From: Neisseria lactamica
GTDB taxonomy: Bacteria; Pseudomonadota; Gammaproteobacteria; Burkholderiales; Neisseriaceae
Direction of reading: 5' to 3'
Assembly (NCBI GenBank): GCA_001067655.1
Contig: JUNU01000181.1
Location: 1-16,031, forward strand
Length of the DNA: 16,031 nucleotides
The notes under the pieces are model-generated. The model was not told the origin of the DNA and did no database searches. It saw nothing but the letters and a program-made list of their open reading frames with translations. A program made the position numbers and the translations under genes. Below are positions 1-7,077 of this stretch, in pieces; position 1 is the stretch's first letter; every line of letters begins with the position of its first letter.

Positions 1-52
1 GTACTGTCTGCGGCTTCGTCGCCTTGTCCTGATTTAAAGTTAATCCACTATA
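1..52 (+). repeat. Correia element (CREE), right half, cut by window edge
   Basis: The segment runs from GTACTGTCTGCGGCTTCGTC to the terminal CCACTATA and matches the right half of the neisserial Correia repeat enclosed element, a MITE of about 100-155 bp that inserts at TA. The inner terminal-repeat bases read TTTAAAGTTAATCC, where the form I know from meningococcus reads TTTTTGTTAATCC. The matching left half of another copy closes the window in the same orientation. Confidence 0.85.
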
Positions 53-54
53 AT
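24..54 (+). promoter_or_regulatory. Possible outward promoter at the CREE end
   Basis: A perfect TATAAT (49-54) is created where the CREE terminal TATA meets the flanking AT. TTGTCC at 24-29 is a possible -35, but the spacing of 19 is long. CREE ends are known to supply such promoters in gonococcus and meningococcus. Here it would read into the membrane-protein gene starting at 100. Placement of the -35 is tentative. Confidence 0.4.
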
Positions 55-99
55 ATCAATGGGCTTGAAAGTGCCGCTTTGAGGAGGTTTGGACGTATC

Positions 100-528
100 G
101 TGTTTTTTCAATTTCAAAACAAGCAACAGCGGTTTTTTTCTTTGTTGAGCGCGGCTGTTGCGATTGTCATCGTTATGACCTTATGGTCTTATGCTTGGGC
201 GCAATATTTTGATTTAGGGGCGAATGAACCGAAGGAGGCGCTTGAGGTTGCCGGGTTTGGTCTGTTGGTGCAATTTTTTCTATGCCTGCCTTATCTTTAT
301 TTCAAGCGATATATGCCTGCCTCTCTTTGGGCGACATCGATTCTTAATGGCGCCTATCTGTTTTTGTATTGGAGCAATTCGACGCCGCTTTGCTGCGGTG
401 ATATGGGGCAAGGCTTGATGTCTATGCTGTTTATGTTTGTTTCGGGTGTATATTTCGTTGTCTCCTGTTTGGTTATTATTGCGTGTTTGCATGCTAAGAA
501 GGTCAGGAAAATTGGACAGCCCTCATAA
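100..528 (+). CDS. Small integral membrane protein, function unknown
   Basis: A protein of about 142 residues with four hydrophobic segments (about 14-34, 46-65, 73-88 and 104-127) and a basic C-terminal tail, so an inner-membrane protein. I recognise no family motif; a Cys-Cys pair sits just before the last helix. Start choice: the frame is open from a TTG at 79, but GAGGAGG at 81-87 lies inside that stretch and points to the GTG at 100 (12-nt spacing, somewhat long). The gene lies just downstream of a CREE end with a TATAAT, and a DUS hairpin follows the stop. It converges on the phosphatase gene. That it is a real gene is likely; the exact start is less certain. Confidence 0.6.
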   Translation: MFFQFQNKQQRFFSLLSAAVAIVIVMTLWSYAWAQYFDLGANEPKEALEVAGFGLLVQFFLCLPYLYFKRYMPASLWATSILNGAYLFLYWSNSTPLCCGDMGQGLMSMLFMFVSGVYFVVSCLVIIACLHAKKVRKIGQPS

Positions 529-551
529 TCCGGATAGATAAAGATAGAACA

Positions 552-596
552 AAAGGTCGTCTGAAACTCAAATTTGAGGTTTCAGACGACCTTTTT
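552..596. terminator. Bidirectional terminator made of inverted DUS
   Basis: AGGTCGTCTGAA (554-565) and its reverse complement (581-592) are joined through the palindrome CTCAAATTTGAG. Together they form a near-perfect hairpin of about 21 bp with one bulged G, flanked by A and T runs. It lies between two convergent genes and can serve both. Confidence 0.85.
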
Positions 597-634
597 TGCT
601 GCGTTGCGTTCAACTTTAAACGCTGTCAACCGAT

Positions 635-1099
635 TCAAACCAAACCCAGCTTTTTCAGCAACGCGACGCTGCCTGCGTCCACAAGTCGGAAGGTTTCGTC
701 AAAGTCGCCGGTGTACCACGGGTCGGGGACGTGGCGGTAGCCGCTTTCGGGGATGAGGTCGATGAGTTTGAAGATTTTGTCAGGGTGTTTGCCGAACATT
801 TTTTCCAGTTCGGCAAGGTTGTTGTCGTCCATGGCGATGATGAAGTCGAATTCATCGAAATCTTCGGAACGCACTTTGCTGCTGGTAAAACCTTGATGGT
901 CGATGCCGTGGGCGGCGAGGGTTTTGCGCGTGCCTTGGTGCATGTTTTCGCCGTCGTGCCAGCCGGATGTGCCTGCGCTGTCGGTGCGGACGCGGTGGGC
1001 TACGCCTGCTTCGCGGGCGCGGTGGCGCAGGACGTATTCTGCCATGGGTGAGCGGCAGATGTTGCCGAGGCAGACGAAGAGTACGGAATGGTTTTTCAT
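635..1099 (-). CDS. Low-molecular-weight protein tyrosine phosphatase
   Basis: A 154-residue cytoplasmic enzyme expected to hydrolyse phosphotyrosine in proteins through a cysteinyl-phosphate intermediate. The N-terminal loop VCLGNICRSP gives the family signature C-X5-R-S, with nucleophile Cys10 and Arg16. The general acid is Asp126 in DPWYTGDF. The length is typical of the family. The frame is open further upstream to 1180, but that part overlaps the preceding gene; the ATG at 1099 gives the canonical start six residues before the P-loop. It lies only 7 bp downstream of the 366-residue gene on the same strand, so the two are probably cotranscribed, and the inverted-DUS hairpin at 552-596 ends the unit. 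No capsule or exopolysaccharide kinase is nearby, so the physiological substrate cannot be inferred. Confidence 0.9.
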   Translation of the reverse strand: MKNHSVLFVCLGNICRSPMAEYVLRHRAREAGVAHRVRTDSAGTSGWHDGENMHQGTRKTLAAHGIDHQGFTSSKVRSEDFDEFDFIIAMDDNNLAELEKMFGKHPDKIFKLIDLIPESGYRHVPDPWYTGDFDETFRLVDAGSVALLKKLGLV

Positions 1100-1106
1100 A
1101 GGCGGT

Positions 1107-2207
1107 TTAGGCGTGTTCGGAGAAGAATGGATTGTGTCCGTCCAGGGACAGGGACTGCGCGTAGGTCGGCAGGTCGGCATTTTCCGGCAAAACGTCGTGC
1201 AGGATGCGGATATGCTCGACGCGGCATTCCGCCATCAGGTCGAGGAAGTTGTGTTGGATGACGGCGATGTTGTCGGAAGACGAAAGGTTCCACACGAATA
1301 CTTGCGGGACGACTTCAAACGCGCTGTCAGTCGCGTTGAAGCCGAACAGAATCTGCCCGCCCGCCCTTGCGGCGATGACGACGCCGACGCGCGGACTCTG
1401 CATACGGATGGCGCGGATGGCGTTGGTGGCGAATACGTCCATCGCCATGCGCTGACGGGTGTGGCTGCCGTCGGTCAGGGCTTGGAGCGGGGTGTTCGGG
1501 GACAGCGGATTGGTGAAGAGGGTAACGCCGGCGGCGGCAAGGCTTTCCTGCCAAACCTGCATCAGCGGCAGGCCTGCCTGTTGCAGGTTGACGCCCAAGG
1601 CGGTTTGCAGGTTTTTGTCTCCGTAGCCCAGCGCGTAAACGACGTGGACGGACTGTCCTTCGGGGCAGATCAGCGGTTTGTCTTCAAAGGTTTGCAGGAA
1701 CGCGGCGGCGGATTCGCTGTTTTGTTTCGCGTTCCACCATTGTTCGGGCGTGATACCGCTTAGGTCGTCTGAATGGGCGAGGAAGGGCAGCCATTGGGTG
1801 TTTTGCGTTAAAGCGCGCAAGTGGGGATAGTTGGACAGGCAGGCGGTCAGTGCCTCGGTAGGCAGCGTCAGGGACAGCGATCGCTCCTGTTTGCAGCCGG
1901 CGACGATGACGACGGGCAGGGCAAACCATTGGGCTTCGTCGTCGTTTTCGGCGGATAACACTTGATTGATGCTCTGCATCAGCGCGTTGTAAGTCTCTAC
2001 ATCGGGCGCCATGGTCATGGCGACGGACAAGTTGACGTAGTAGTTTTGATGAAGCTGGCTGCGGATTTCGGTTTGCAACTGCCCCACGGCAATCTTGCGG
2101 GTTGCGGCGGTCGTGCCGTGTGCGAGCAGTGAGGCGTTTATCAGTAAATGGTTTTTAACCGGAGTCTGCGGATAAGGGCGTGTGTCGTGGAGGATGAAGG
2201 TGTTCAT
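1107..2207 (-). CDS. Conserved-looking hypothetical protein, 366 aa
   Basis: I do not recognise this family. The protein appears soluble, with no signal peptide or clear membrane segment. It is rich in hydrophobic beta/alpha alternation, with a Gly-rich stretch around VGVVIAARAGGQILFGFNA near residues 280-300. Codon usage is typical of its neighbours (G+C-rich third positions), supporting a real, resident gene. The ATG at 2207 has no strong Shine-Dalgarno upstream. A DUS at 1762-1773 is encoded within it. It is the first gene of a probable two-gene unit with the phosphatase and is separated from the upstream ABC ATPase gene by an inverted-DUS terminator. Confidence 0.75.
   Translation of the reverse strand: MNTFILHDTRPYPQTPVKNHLLINASLLAHGTTAATRKIAVGQLQTEIRSQLHQNYYVNLSVAMTMAPDVETYNALMQSINQVLSAENDDEAQWFALPVVIVAGCKQERSLSLTLPTEALTACLSNYPHLRALTQNTQWLPFLAHSDDLSGITPEQWWNAKQNSESAAAFLQTFEDKPLICPEGQSVHVVYALGYGDKNLQTALGVNLQQAGLPLMQVWQESLAAAGVTLFTNPLSPNTPLQALTDGSHTRQRMAMDVFATNAIRAIRMQSPRVGVVIAARAGGQILFGFNATDSAFEVVPQVFVWNLSSSDNIAVIQHNFLDLMAECRVEHIRILHDVLPENADLPTYAQSLSLDGHNPFFSEHA
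1762..1773 (+). repeat. DUS inside a coding region
   Basis: AGGTCGTCTGAA, encoding Ser-Asp-Asp-Leu on the minus strand within the 366-residue hypothetical protein. Confidence 0.9.
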
Positions 2208-2274
2208 ATGGATATAAATCGGTGGTTGTCCGGACAGCTCGGATTATAACAATATCGGGATACGGATTGGGAAA

Positions 2275-2358
2275 AGGTCGTCTGAAAACGACGCTTCGGC
2301 AGCGTTCAAACAAATATCGCAAGCTGCCTCAAACTATTTTGACGTTTTCAGACGACCC
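2275..2358 (-). terminator. Inverted DUS pair with a long loop, after the ABC ATPase gene
   Basis: GGTCGTCTGAAAACG (2276-2290) pairs with CGTTTTCAGACGACC (2343-2357) across a loop of about 52 nt. It directly follows the ATPase stop at 2364. The long loop makes it a weaker terminator than the others in the window. Confidence 0.65.
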
Positions 2359-2363
2359 TTTTT

Positions 2364-3221
2364 CTATTTTTCTTTGTTTTCTTCTTTTGCCCAGTGTTCC
2401 CTTACTCGCGCTTTGCCGTCCGAGTCCAGACGGCGGTAAAGGTTGATGACTTCGTCGGCGGAGGCGGTGTTTTCTGGCTGCGCCGCACCGAACAGGGAGC
2501 GCACATAATCATCCGCCGGATGGTTTTGAATATCCTGAGGCTTATCGACCTGCACCAGCCTGCCTTGTTGCATCACGCCGATGCGGCAGGCGAGTTTGGC
2601 GGCTTCGTTCATGTCGTGGGTAACGAAAACGATGGTGGTACCGAGTTTTTTGTGAATCAGGGAAACCGTTTCCTGAAGGGAAGCGCGGGCGAGCGGGTCG
2701 AGGGCGGAGAAGGGTTCGTCCATCAACAAGATGTCGGGTTTGGCGGCGATGGCGCGCAGAATGCCGATGCGCTGCTGTTCGCCGCCGGAGAGTTCGTGCG
2801 GATAGCGGTTTAGGTAGGTTTCGGGCGGCATGCCGACCAGCTCGAGCAGTTCGTTCACGCGCGATGTGCGCTTCGGTTTGTCCCAGCCCAAAATGTCGGG
2901 CATCAGCTCGATGTTCTGCCGCACGGTCATGGTGGGGAACAGGGCGATTTGTTGCAGCACGTAACCGATGCGGTGACGCAGCCCTCGAATGTCGTAATCT
3001 TTGATACGCCTGCCGTTGAAATAAACATCGCCGTCGGTCGGCTCGGTCAGCGCGTTAATCATGCGCAGCGTGGTCGATTTGCCGCTGCCCGAACCGCCCA
3101 CCAACACGAAAAACTCGCCTTGGTAAATGGTGAGGTTCAGTTCGTTCACGGCGGTGTGGTTGTCGTAACGTTTGCTGACGTTTTTGAATTCGATTAAGGG
3201 AGTATGTTCAGGCTGTATCAT
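2364..3221 (-). CDS. ABC importer ATPase, osmoprotectant/choline/ergothioneine type
   Basis: A 285-residue cytoplasmic ATPase that would power import of a quaternary-amine-type solute. Visible motifs: Walker A GGSGSGKST (42-50), Q-loop Gln90, signature LSGGEQQ (144-150), Walker B LLMDEP and the switch His202 in THD. The sequence resembles the OpuCA/ProV/EgtV group; after the nucleotide-binding domain there is only a ~45-residue charged tail and no room for tandem CBS domains. Start: ATG at 3221 with AAGGAT just upstream; the 13 codons before it are open but lack support. There is no permease or binding-protein gene beside it. The fused permease/binding protein at 10621-12150 is the obvious partner, 7.4 kb away. 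The substrate is inferred, not shown. Confidence 0.85.
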   Translation of the reverse strand: MIQPEHTPLIEFKNVSKRYDNHTAVNELNLTIYQGEFFVLVGGSGSGKSTTLRMINALTEPTDGDVYFNGRRIKDYDIRGLRHRIGYVLQQIALFPTMTVRQNIELMPDILGWDKPKRTSRVNELLELVGMPPETYLNRYPHELSGGEQQRIGILRAIAAKPDILLMDEPFSALDPLARASLQETVSLIHKKLGTTIVFVTHDMNEAAKLACRIGVMQQGRLVQVDKPQDIQNHPADDYVRSLFGAAQPENTASADEVINLYRRLDSDGKARVREHWAKEENKEK

Positions 3222-3277
3222 AAATATCCTTTGTAACTTCGACAAAACGGCGCGGCTCATGTTCCGAAAACTTTGGT

Positions 3278-3341
3278 AGGTCGTCTGAAAAGTGCAGGCT
3301 GCTTTTTGGGTTTTCAGACGACCTCCAAAGCAGCCTGCACT
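3278..3341. repeat. Composite interleaved inverted repeat (A-B-A'-B')
   Basis: A is AGGTCGTCTGAAAA (3278-3291) and A' its complement (3311-3324). B is AGTGCAGGCTGCTTT (3291-3305) and B' its perfect complement (3327-3341). The arms interleave, so hairpins A/A' and B/B' cannot form as simple nested structures together. A is a DUS; B' contains AAGCAGCCTGCA, which I recall as a Kingella-type DUS dialect. It lies between the regulator's stop (3369) and the ATPase start and could end the regulator transcript. Confidence 0.85.
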
Positions 3342-3368
3342 CAGGTGTTTTGGATTGACTAACGCGAG

Positions 3369-4355
3369 CTATCTGCCAAATACTTTCCGCCAGGCATTCG
3401 GATTGATTTTAAACTTGGCTTTGAACTGCAAACGTAGGTTTGACGCGCTGCCGAAGCCGCTTTGTTCGGCGATGCGTTCTATCGGCAAATCCGTATTTTC
3501 CAACAAATCCTGTACCTGCCATAGCCGCTCTGTTGTAAGCCACTCACCGAAATTCATGCCTGTGGCTTGAGAAAAATGGCGGATAAAGGTTCGGCGGGAA
3601 ACGGCTAATTTTTTTGCCAAATCGTCCAAGCGGTATGGGGTCGCAAGGTTTTGGCGCAGTTCGTCCAATAAGTGATTGATTTTGTCATCGGCGGTACGAC
3701 GTTCGACAGGTCGGTGGATAAACTGTGCCTGCCCGCCTTCGCGGTGTGGTGCCGCAACCAAGGTACGGGCAAGGTCGTTGGCAACGGTTGCACCGTGGAT
3801 TTTGCGGATGAGGTACAGGCAGCAATCCAGCCCGCCCGCCGCACCTGCCGAGGTTAAAAAGTTGCCGTCTTCCGCATATAGGCGGTTGGTATCCAGATGA
3901 ATTTTAGGGAAACGGCGGACAAAGTCGTCTTCGGCAAGCCAGTGGGTGGCGGCGGTTCTGCCGTCTAAAAGTCCTGTGTAGGCAAGGGCGTAAGTGCCGT
4001 AACATAGGGCGGTGATATGTGCACCACGTTGTACTGCTTTCTGTAAATGTGCGCTCAACTCGGGTGTCGGGGCTTCTTCAATATTGCGCCAGCCTGCGAT
4101 GACGATGATGTCGGCTTCTTCCGTCAAATCCAAGCCGCCGTGTACGGGAATGCTTGCGCCCAGTGCCGTGATAACGTCTTTGCTATCATCGGAACAGATT
4201 TTCAGATCAAAGAGTGGATTGTCCCGATAGGTCGTCTGAAAAACAGAAAAGGGAATGTTGAAGACAAAATCATTCATGCCCGATTGAGCATATAGCACGA
4301 TTTTGGGAACAGTTTGATTTTGGCGAAACTCGTTACGCTCGTTTTCAGACGACAT
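3369..4355 (-). CDS. GlxA-family transcriptional regulator (DJ-1/PfpI plus AraC HTH)
   Basis: A 328-residue two-domain regulator. Residues about 18-200 form a DJ-1/PfpI-like (class I glutamine amidotransferase-like) domain with a Cys at the expected nucleophile elbow (ALCYGTYAL, Cys118). Residues about 225-328 carry the AraC/XylS DNA-binding domain, with one HTH near LAKKLAVSRRTFIRHF (246-261) and the second near IAEQSGFGSASNLRLQF (295-311). Proteins of this type usually act as transcription activators; the ligand is unknown. It is divergent from the metallo-beta-lactamase-fold gene, with 97 bp between the starts containing a perfect 12-bp palindrome, so that gene is the first candidate target. 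The start codon is the first codon of an ATGTCGTCTGAA DUS-like sequence, which adds about 17 residues ahead of the domain. AAGGA lies about 10 nt upstream of the start. Confidence 0.9.
   Translation of the reverse strand: MSSENERNEFRQNQTVPKIVLYAQSGMNDFVFNIPFSVFQTTYRDNPLFDLKICSDDSKDVITALGASIPVHGGLDLTEEADIIVIAGWRNIEEAPTPELSAHLQKAVQRGAHITALCYGTYALAYTGLLDGRTAATHWLAEDDFVRRFPKIHLDTNRLYAEDGNFLTSAGAAGGLDCCLYLIRKIHGATVANDLARTLVAAPHREGGQAQFIHRPVERRTADDKINHLLDELRQNLATPYRLDDLAKKLAVSRRTFIRHFSQATGMNFGEWLTTERLWQVQDLLENTDLPIERIAEQSGFGSASNLRLQFKAKFKINPNAWRKVFGR
4229..4240 (+). repeat. DUS inside the GlxA-family regulator gene
   Basis: AGGTCGTCTGAA, read on the minus strand as Phe-Gln-Thr-Thr-Tyr in the N-terminal domain. 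Confidence 0.9.
4344..4355 (-). repeat. DUS-like sequence forming the start codon of the regulator
   Basis: ATGTCGTCTGAA begins exactly at the ATG of the regulator and encodes Met-Ser-Ser-Glu. It differs by one base from ATGCCGTCTGAA and by one base from AGGTCGTCTGAA. Confidence 0.85.
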
Positions 4356-4379
4356 TTTGGCACTATCCTTGCGTTTGTT

Positions 4380-4391
4380 GGCAATATTGCC
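4380..4391. promoter_or_regulatory. 12-bp palindrome, candidate operator between divergent genes
   Basis: GGCAATATTGCC is a perfect palindrome in the 97-bp gap between the regulator and the metallo-beta-lactamase-fold gene, 24 bp from the regulator start. AraC-type proteins more often bind direct repeats, so the binder is uncertain. Confidence 0.4.
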
Positions 4392-4452
4392 TATTTTAGC
4401 CGATACACCTGCTGCTTAAAATACGCTCCATGATTTTTTAAGGAGCAACATC

Positions 4453-5304
4453 ATGAAATCCAAGCAATTTATTCTTGCCACTGTTTTGGGCGCGACAGCC
4501 TTTTCCGCTTGGGCAGACGATTCATACCAACATATCCGTAACGCTACCGCCAAAGTCGAATATGCGGGGCAGACGTTTTTGATTGACCCGTTTTTCGCCC
4601 CCAAGCATTCCATGAACGGCTTTGCCGGCACGTTCAATAACCAAGCCAAAATGCCGCTGGTCGGACTGCCGATGAGCGTGAATAAAATTTTGGACGGTGT
4701 GGATGCAGTTATCGTTACCCATACTCACGAAGACCATTGGGACGAAACCGCCGCACGTTCCATTCCGAAGAACCTGCCCGTATATGTGCAGCACCAAGCC
4801 GACGCGGCAAAAATCCGCAGCCAAGGCTTTACTGATGTACGCGTGTTGAACGGCAGCACTGTCTTCAACGGTGTAACTATCAGCAAAACCGGCGGCGTAC
4901 ATGGTACAGAAGCCATGTATGCCAACCCGCAGCTAGCCGAAATCTTAGGCGATGCAATGGGTGTGGTATTCCAAAGCGGCGGACACAAAACCGCTTATAT
5001 TATGGGTGATACTGTGTGGACGGCAGATGTAAACAAAGCATTGAACCGCTACAAACCCGATTATCTGATTATGAATACGGGCTACGCGCTGATTTCAGGT
5101 ATTTCAGACGGCATTATTATGGGGACGGCTGATGTATTAAAAGCCAGCCAAGTCATGCCTAAAGCCAAAATCATCACCGTACACATGGATACCGTGAATC
5201 ATACCGCCGTCAGCCGCGCCGATATGCGTAAATTTATACGCGGTCAAGGCATTGAAAGCCGTGTGAACGTTCCGGAAGACGGAGAAATCGTGAAGCTGGA
5301 TTGA
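4453..5304 (+). CDS. Exported metallo-beta-lactamase-fold hydrolase
   Basis: A 283-residue protein with an N-terminal signal peptide (Lys-rich start, hydrophobic 6-20, cleavage likely AWA|DD after residue 21), so probably periplasmic. The mature part is a UlaG/RomA-like metallo-beta-lactamase fold. It has the metal motif THTHEDHWD (His90, His92, Asp94, His95), further candidate ligands His150 and Asp186 (IMGDT), and His244 near the end. These proteins hydrolyse varied substrates and most are not beta-lactamases; no substrate can be inferred here. AAGGAG lies 8 nt upstream of the ATG. It is divergent from the GlxA-type regulator, which is the likely controller. A king-type inverted repeat follows the stop. 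Confidence 0.88.
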   Translation: MKSKQFILATVLGATAFSAWADDSYQHIRNATAKVEYAGQTFLIDPFFAPKHSMNGFAGTFNNQAKMPLVGLPMSVNKILDGVDAVIVTHTHEDHWDETAARSIPKNLPVYVQHQADAAKIRSQGFTDVRVLNGSTVFNGVTISKTGGVHGTEAMYANPQLAEILGDAMGVVFQSGGHKTAYIMGDTVWTADVNKALNRYKPDYLIMNTGYALISGISDGIIMGTADVLKASQVMPKAKIITVHMDTVNHTAVSRADMRKFIRGQGIESRVNVPEDGEIVKLD

Positions 5305-5322
5305 TAAACGGCACATTACCCC

Positions 5323-5378
5323 AAGCAGCCTGCACCTTGTTTTCAAAGTGCAGGCTGCTTTTGGCTTTCAGACGACCT
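5323..5378. repeat. Composite repeat variant (B'-B-A'), likely bidirectional terminator
   Basis: AAGCAGCCTGCAC (5323-5335) pairs with GTGCAGGCTGCTT (5348-5360) over a 12-nt loop and is followed by a short T run. It is then followed by a single inverted DUS, TTCAGACGACCT (5367-5378). The B-spacer-A' order matches the composite repeats at 3278 and 6506. It lies between convergent genes. Confidence 0.75.
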
Positions 5379-5433
5379 GAAACCGTATTCATATCCATAT
5401 CCGTTTTATCACGCCTTTAAGCCGCACGATTTT

Positions 5434-6372
5434 TCATTTCACCAACAACCGTCCCTGTCTCGCCAAATTCAAAGTCGCCAGCAATAGCAACATCACCAAG
5501 CCGGAGCCTGCGGTGGCGAGAAAATAGCCTAAAAACAGTAAACGCTGTTCGGCGATCAAATGAAAACCGTAGCCCGTCATTGCCGCCAAACCGAACGAGA
5601 AACCCCAAAAGCTGGGGCTGAATCCTTTCTCCAGCATCCAAGGCAGAAGGCGCAGCAGCAGGAATTGCAGGCAGCCGTAGCCGATTAAAAGCAGCGCGAA
5701 GGCATCAATGTGTCCGCCCGATACGGCAAAATAGGTGCCACAGCCGACAAAAGCGGGCGCAAGTTGAATGCCGACAATACCGCGCATAGGGGCGTTGACG
5801 GGTGTGCCGGTGCGCAAACGGCTCAATATGGCGGCTTCCAAGCTAAGCCATGAAAACAGCCCCGCGCCCAAAAACAGCCAAGCGTAATCGGGCAAACCCA
5901 ATGCCGCCATTGCGGTCGCGCTGACAAAATTGGTGGCAACGGTGGGTAGGTACACAATCGGCGTGGTGGCATCAAGGGTATGAACGCCGCGCCACAAGCC
6001 GCCTGCACGGTACATGGCAAATGCCAACTGTCCCGCCGTTCCCAGCAAAATCAATACTTTTGCCGGTAGCGTTTGGTAGGGTAAGGCTGCCAAACCTGCC
6101 AGCATCGTGGTAATCGGAATCGCGCTGATGAAACAGCATTGCACCAAATCCTGCAAATCCTGCAGAAATTCGGGGCGGAAAAAACGGATTTTGATGATGT
6201 AGGCAATAACCAGCAGCAGCCAAAGCACAAAGGCAGCGGCTAACAACGTTTCCGCAGCCCAATTCGGTAAAAGCCCGATACGCGCGCCGTAACGCCAAGA
6301 CAAACCGAGCGCGAAAAGCCCCAACGGCATGCTGAAATAGCTGAGGGGGACGGGAAATTTTTTGGTACTCAT
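5434..6372 (-). CDS. tehA: TehA-family (SLAC1-like) membrane channel/transporter
   Basis: A 312-residue polytopic inner-membrane protein with about ten hydrophobic helices, the size and layout of the TehA/SLAC1 family (tellurite resistance/dicarboxylate transporter-like anion channels). The resemblance to E. coli TehA is visible from the N-terminus (a Gly-rich first helix ending SWRYGA) and again at PSFWGFSFGLAAMTG (about 243-257), near the conserved pore Phe region. No tehB-like tellurite methyltransferase adjoins it; the methyltransferase at 9277-10026 is of another type. The start matches the expected length, but no Shine-Dalgarno is evident. The anion transported is unknown. It is transcribed toward the metallo-beta-lactamase-fold gene and separated from it by a hairpin. 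Confidence 0.88.
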   Translation of the reverse strand: MSTKKFPVPLSYFSMPLGLFALGLSWRYGARIGLLPNWAAETLLAAAFVLWLLLVIAYIIKIRFFRPEFLQDLQDLVQCCFISAIPITTMLAGLAALPYQTLPAKVLILLGTAGQLAFAMYRAGGLWRGVHTLDATTPIVYLPTVATNFVSATAMAALGLPDYAWLFLGAGLFSWLSLEAAILSRLRTGTPVNAPMRGIVGIQLAPAFVGCGTYFAVSGGHIDAFALLLIGYGCLQFLLLRLLPWMLEKGFSPSFWGFSFGLAAMTGYGFHLIAEQRLLFLGYFLATAGSGLVMLLLLATLNLARQGRLLVK

Positions 6373-6505
6373 ACTGTGATGTGTGTGTTAAGGAAAAGCT
6401 TATAGTATAGCGGATTGGAATCTGTAAACGTAGATTCCGGCAGGGGCCAACAAAACTGTCAAGTGATTAAGAATGTTGGGGTTGGTTAGTCTAGCGTGCC
6501 TATTG

Positions 6506-6573
6506 AGGCCGTCTGAAAAGTGTAAGGCTGCTTTTTGGGCTTTCAGACGGCCTTTAAAAGCAGCCTGCACTTT
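6506..6573. repeat. Composite interleaved inverted repeat, second copy
   Basis: A AGGCCGTCTGAAA (6506-6518) and A' TTTCAGACGGCCT (6541-6553) interleave with B (6519-6535, partly decayed: GTGTAAGGCTGC for GTGCAGGCTGC) and B' AAAAGCAGCCTGCAC (6556-6570). The spacer TTTTGGG is shared with the copy at 3278, so the two are homologous elements. The DUS here is the GGCC dialect. An imperfect G+C-rich hairpin (6595-6613) lies between it and the stop at 6622. Confidence 0.8.
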
Positions 6574-6621
6574 TAAACGGTCTTAAGCGCTATCCGCCCT
6601 GCCTGGGCAGGCGCTGTTTTT

Positions 6622-7020
6622 TCAGTATGCGCCCCACAGCATCAGCAGGGCGCACAGTAAAAACAATATCCATTGGCCGAGCAGGAAATAAGTTTTGCCG
6701 CGCGCACCGGCCATTTTAAGTTGTATCAGCCACGCGGCGCACCATAGGCCCAGATAAGCGGCAACAAAACGGGCGGAGGCGGCTTCCATGCCGTCGAAAA
6801 CCCGTGTAAACGCAAGCAGGCAGGCTATGGCGGCAAGCAGCAGTAAATCTATGCTGACCAACTGAAAGGCGCACACAGCCTGCATCCAGTTGCGCATACC
6901 CTGTTGCGTAGTGTTTTCTTCATCGGGTTTTTGACTTAAGGTTTCGCGGGTGCCGACAAAAAGATGGGCAAAAAATGCCACGGCCAACAGCAGGGCGGCC
7001 GCTGCAAAGGGAATGTTCAT
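6622..7020 (-). CDS. Small four-helix membrane protein, function unknown
   Basis: A 132-residue protein with four predicted membrane segments (about 3-22, 48-70, 82-98 and 109-130) and a polar loop between the first two. The first segment, with little charge before it, could serve as an uncleaved signal anchor. No functional motif is recognised. The ATG at 7020 is preceded by GGAG at 6-nt spacing, a good start. In the ancestral arrangement it probably lay directly downstream of the methyltransferase gene, whose broken 3' copy now ends about 130 bp upstream. The composite repeat at 6506-6573 lies downstream. Confidence 0.75.
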   Translation of the reverse strand: MNIPFAAAALLLAVAFFAHLFVGTRETLSQKPDEENTTQQGMRNWMQAVCAFQLVSIDLLLLAAIACLLAFTRVFDGMEAASARFVAAYLGLWCAAWLIQLKMAGARGKTYFLLGQWILFLLCALLMLWGAY

Positions 7021-7077
7021 ATTTTGCTCCGATTTTGATGGTTTGACATATTTTCTTTTCGATTACGTTTATGGCGT

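Noticed and set aside
903..1763. 286-codon open frame on the plus strand
   Set aside because: It overlaps the phosphatase and the 366-residue protein antisense. It is an artefact of G+C-rich third positions.
2364..3221. ABC ATPase as a second resistance or efflux ATPase
   Set aside because: It has a single nucleotide-binding domain with importer-type features and resembles OpuCA/EgtV, with a matching permease/binding protein in the same window.
5434..7020. tehA plus the methyltransferase as a tehAB tellurite-resistance pair
   Set aside because: The methyltransferase is UbiE-like rather than TehB-like, and it is separated from tehA by another gene and a terminator-like repeat.
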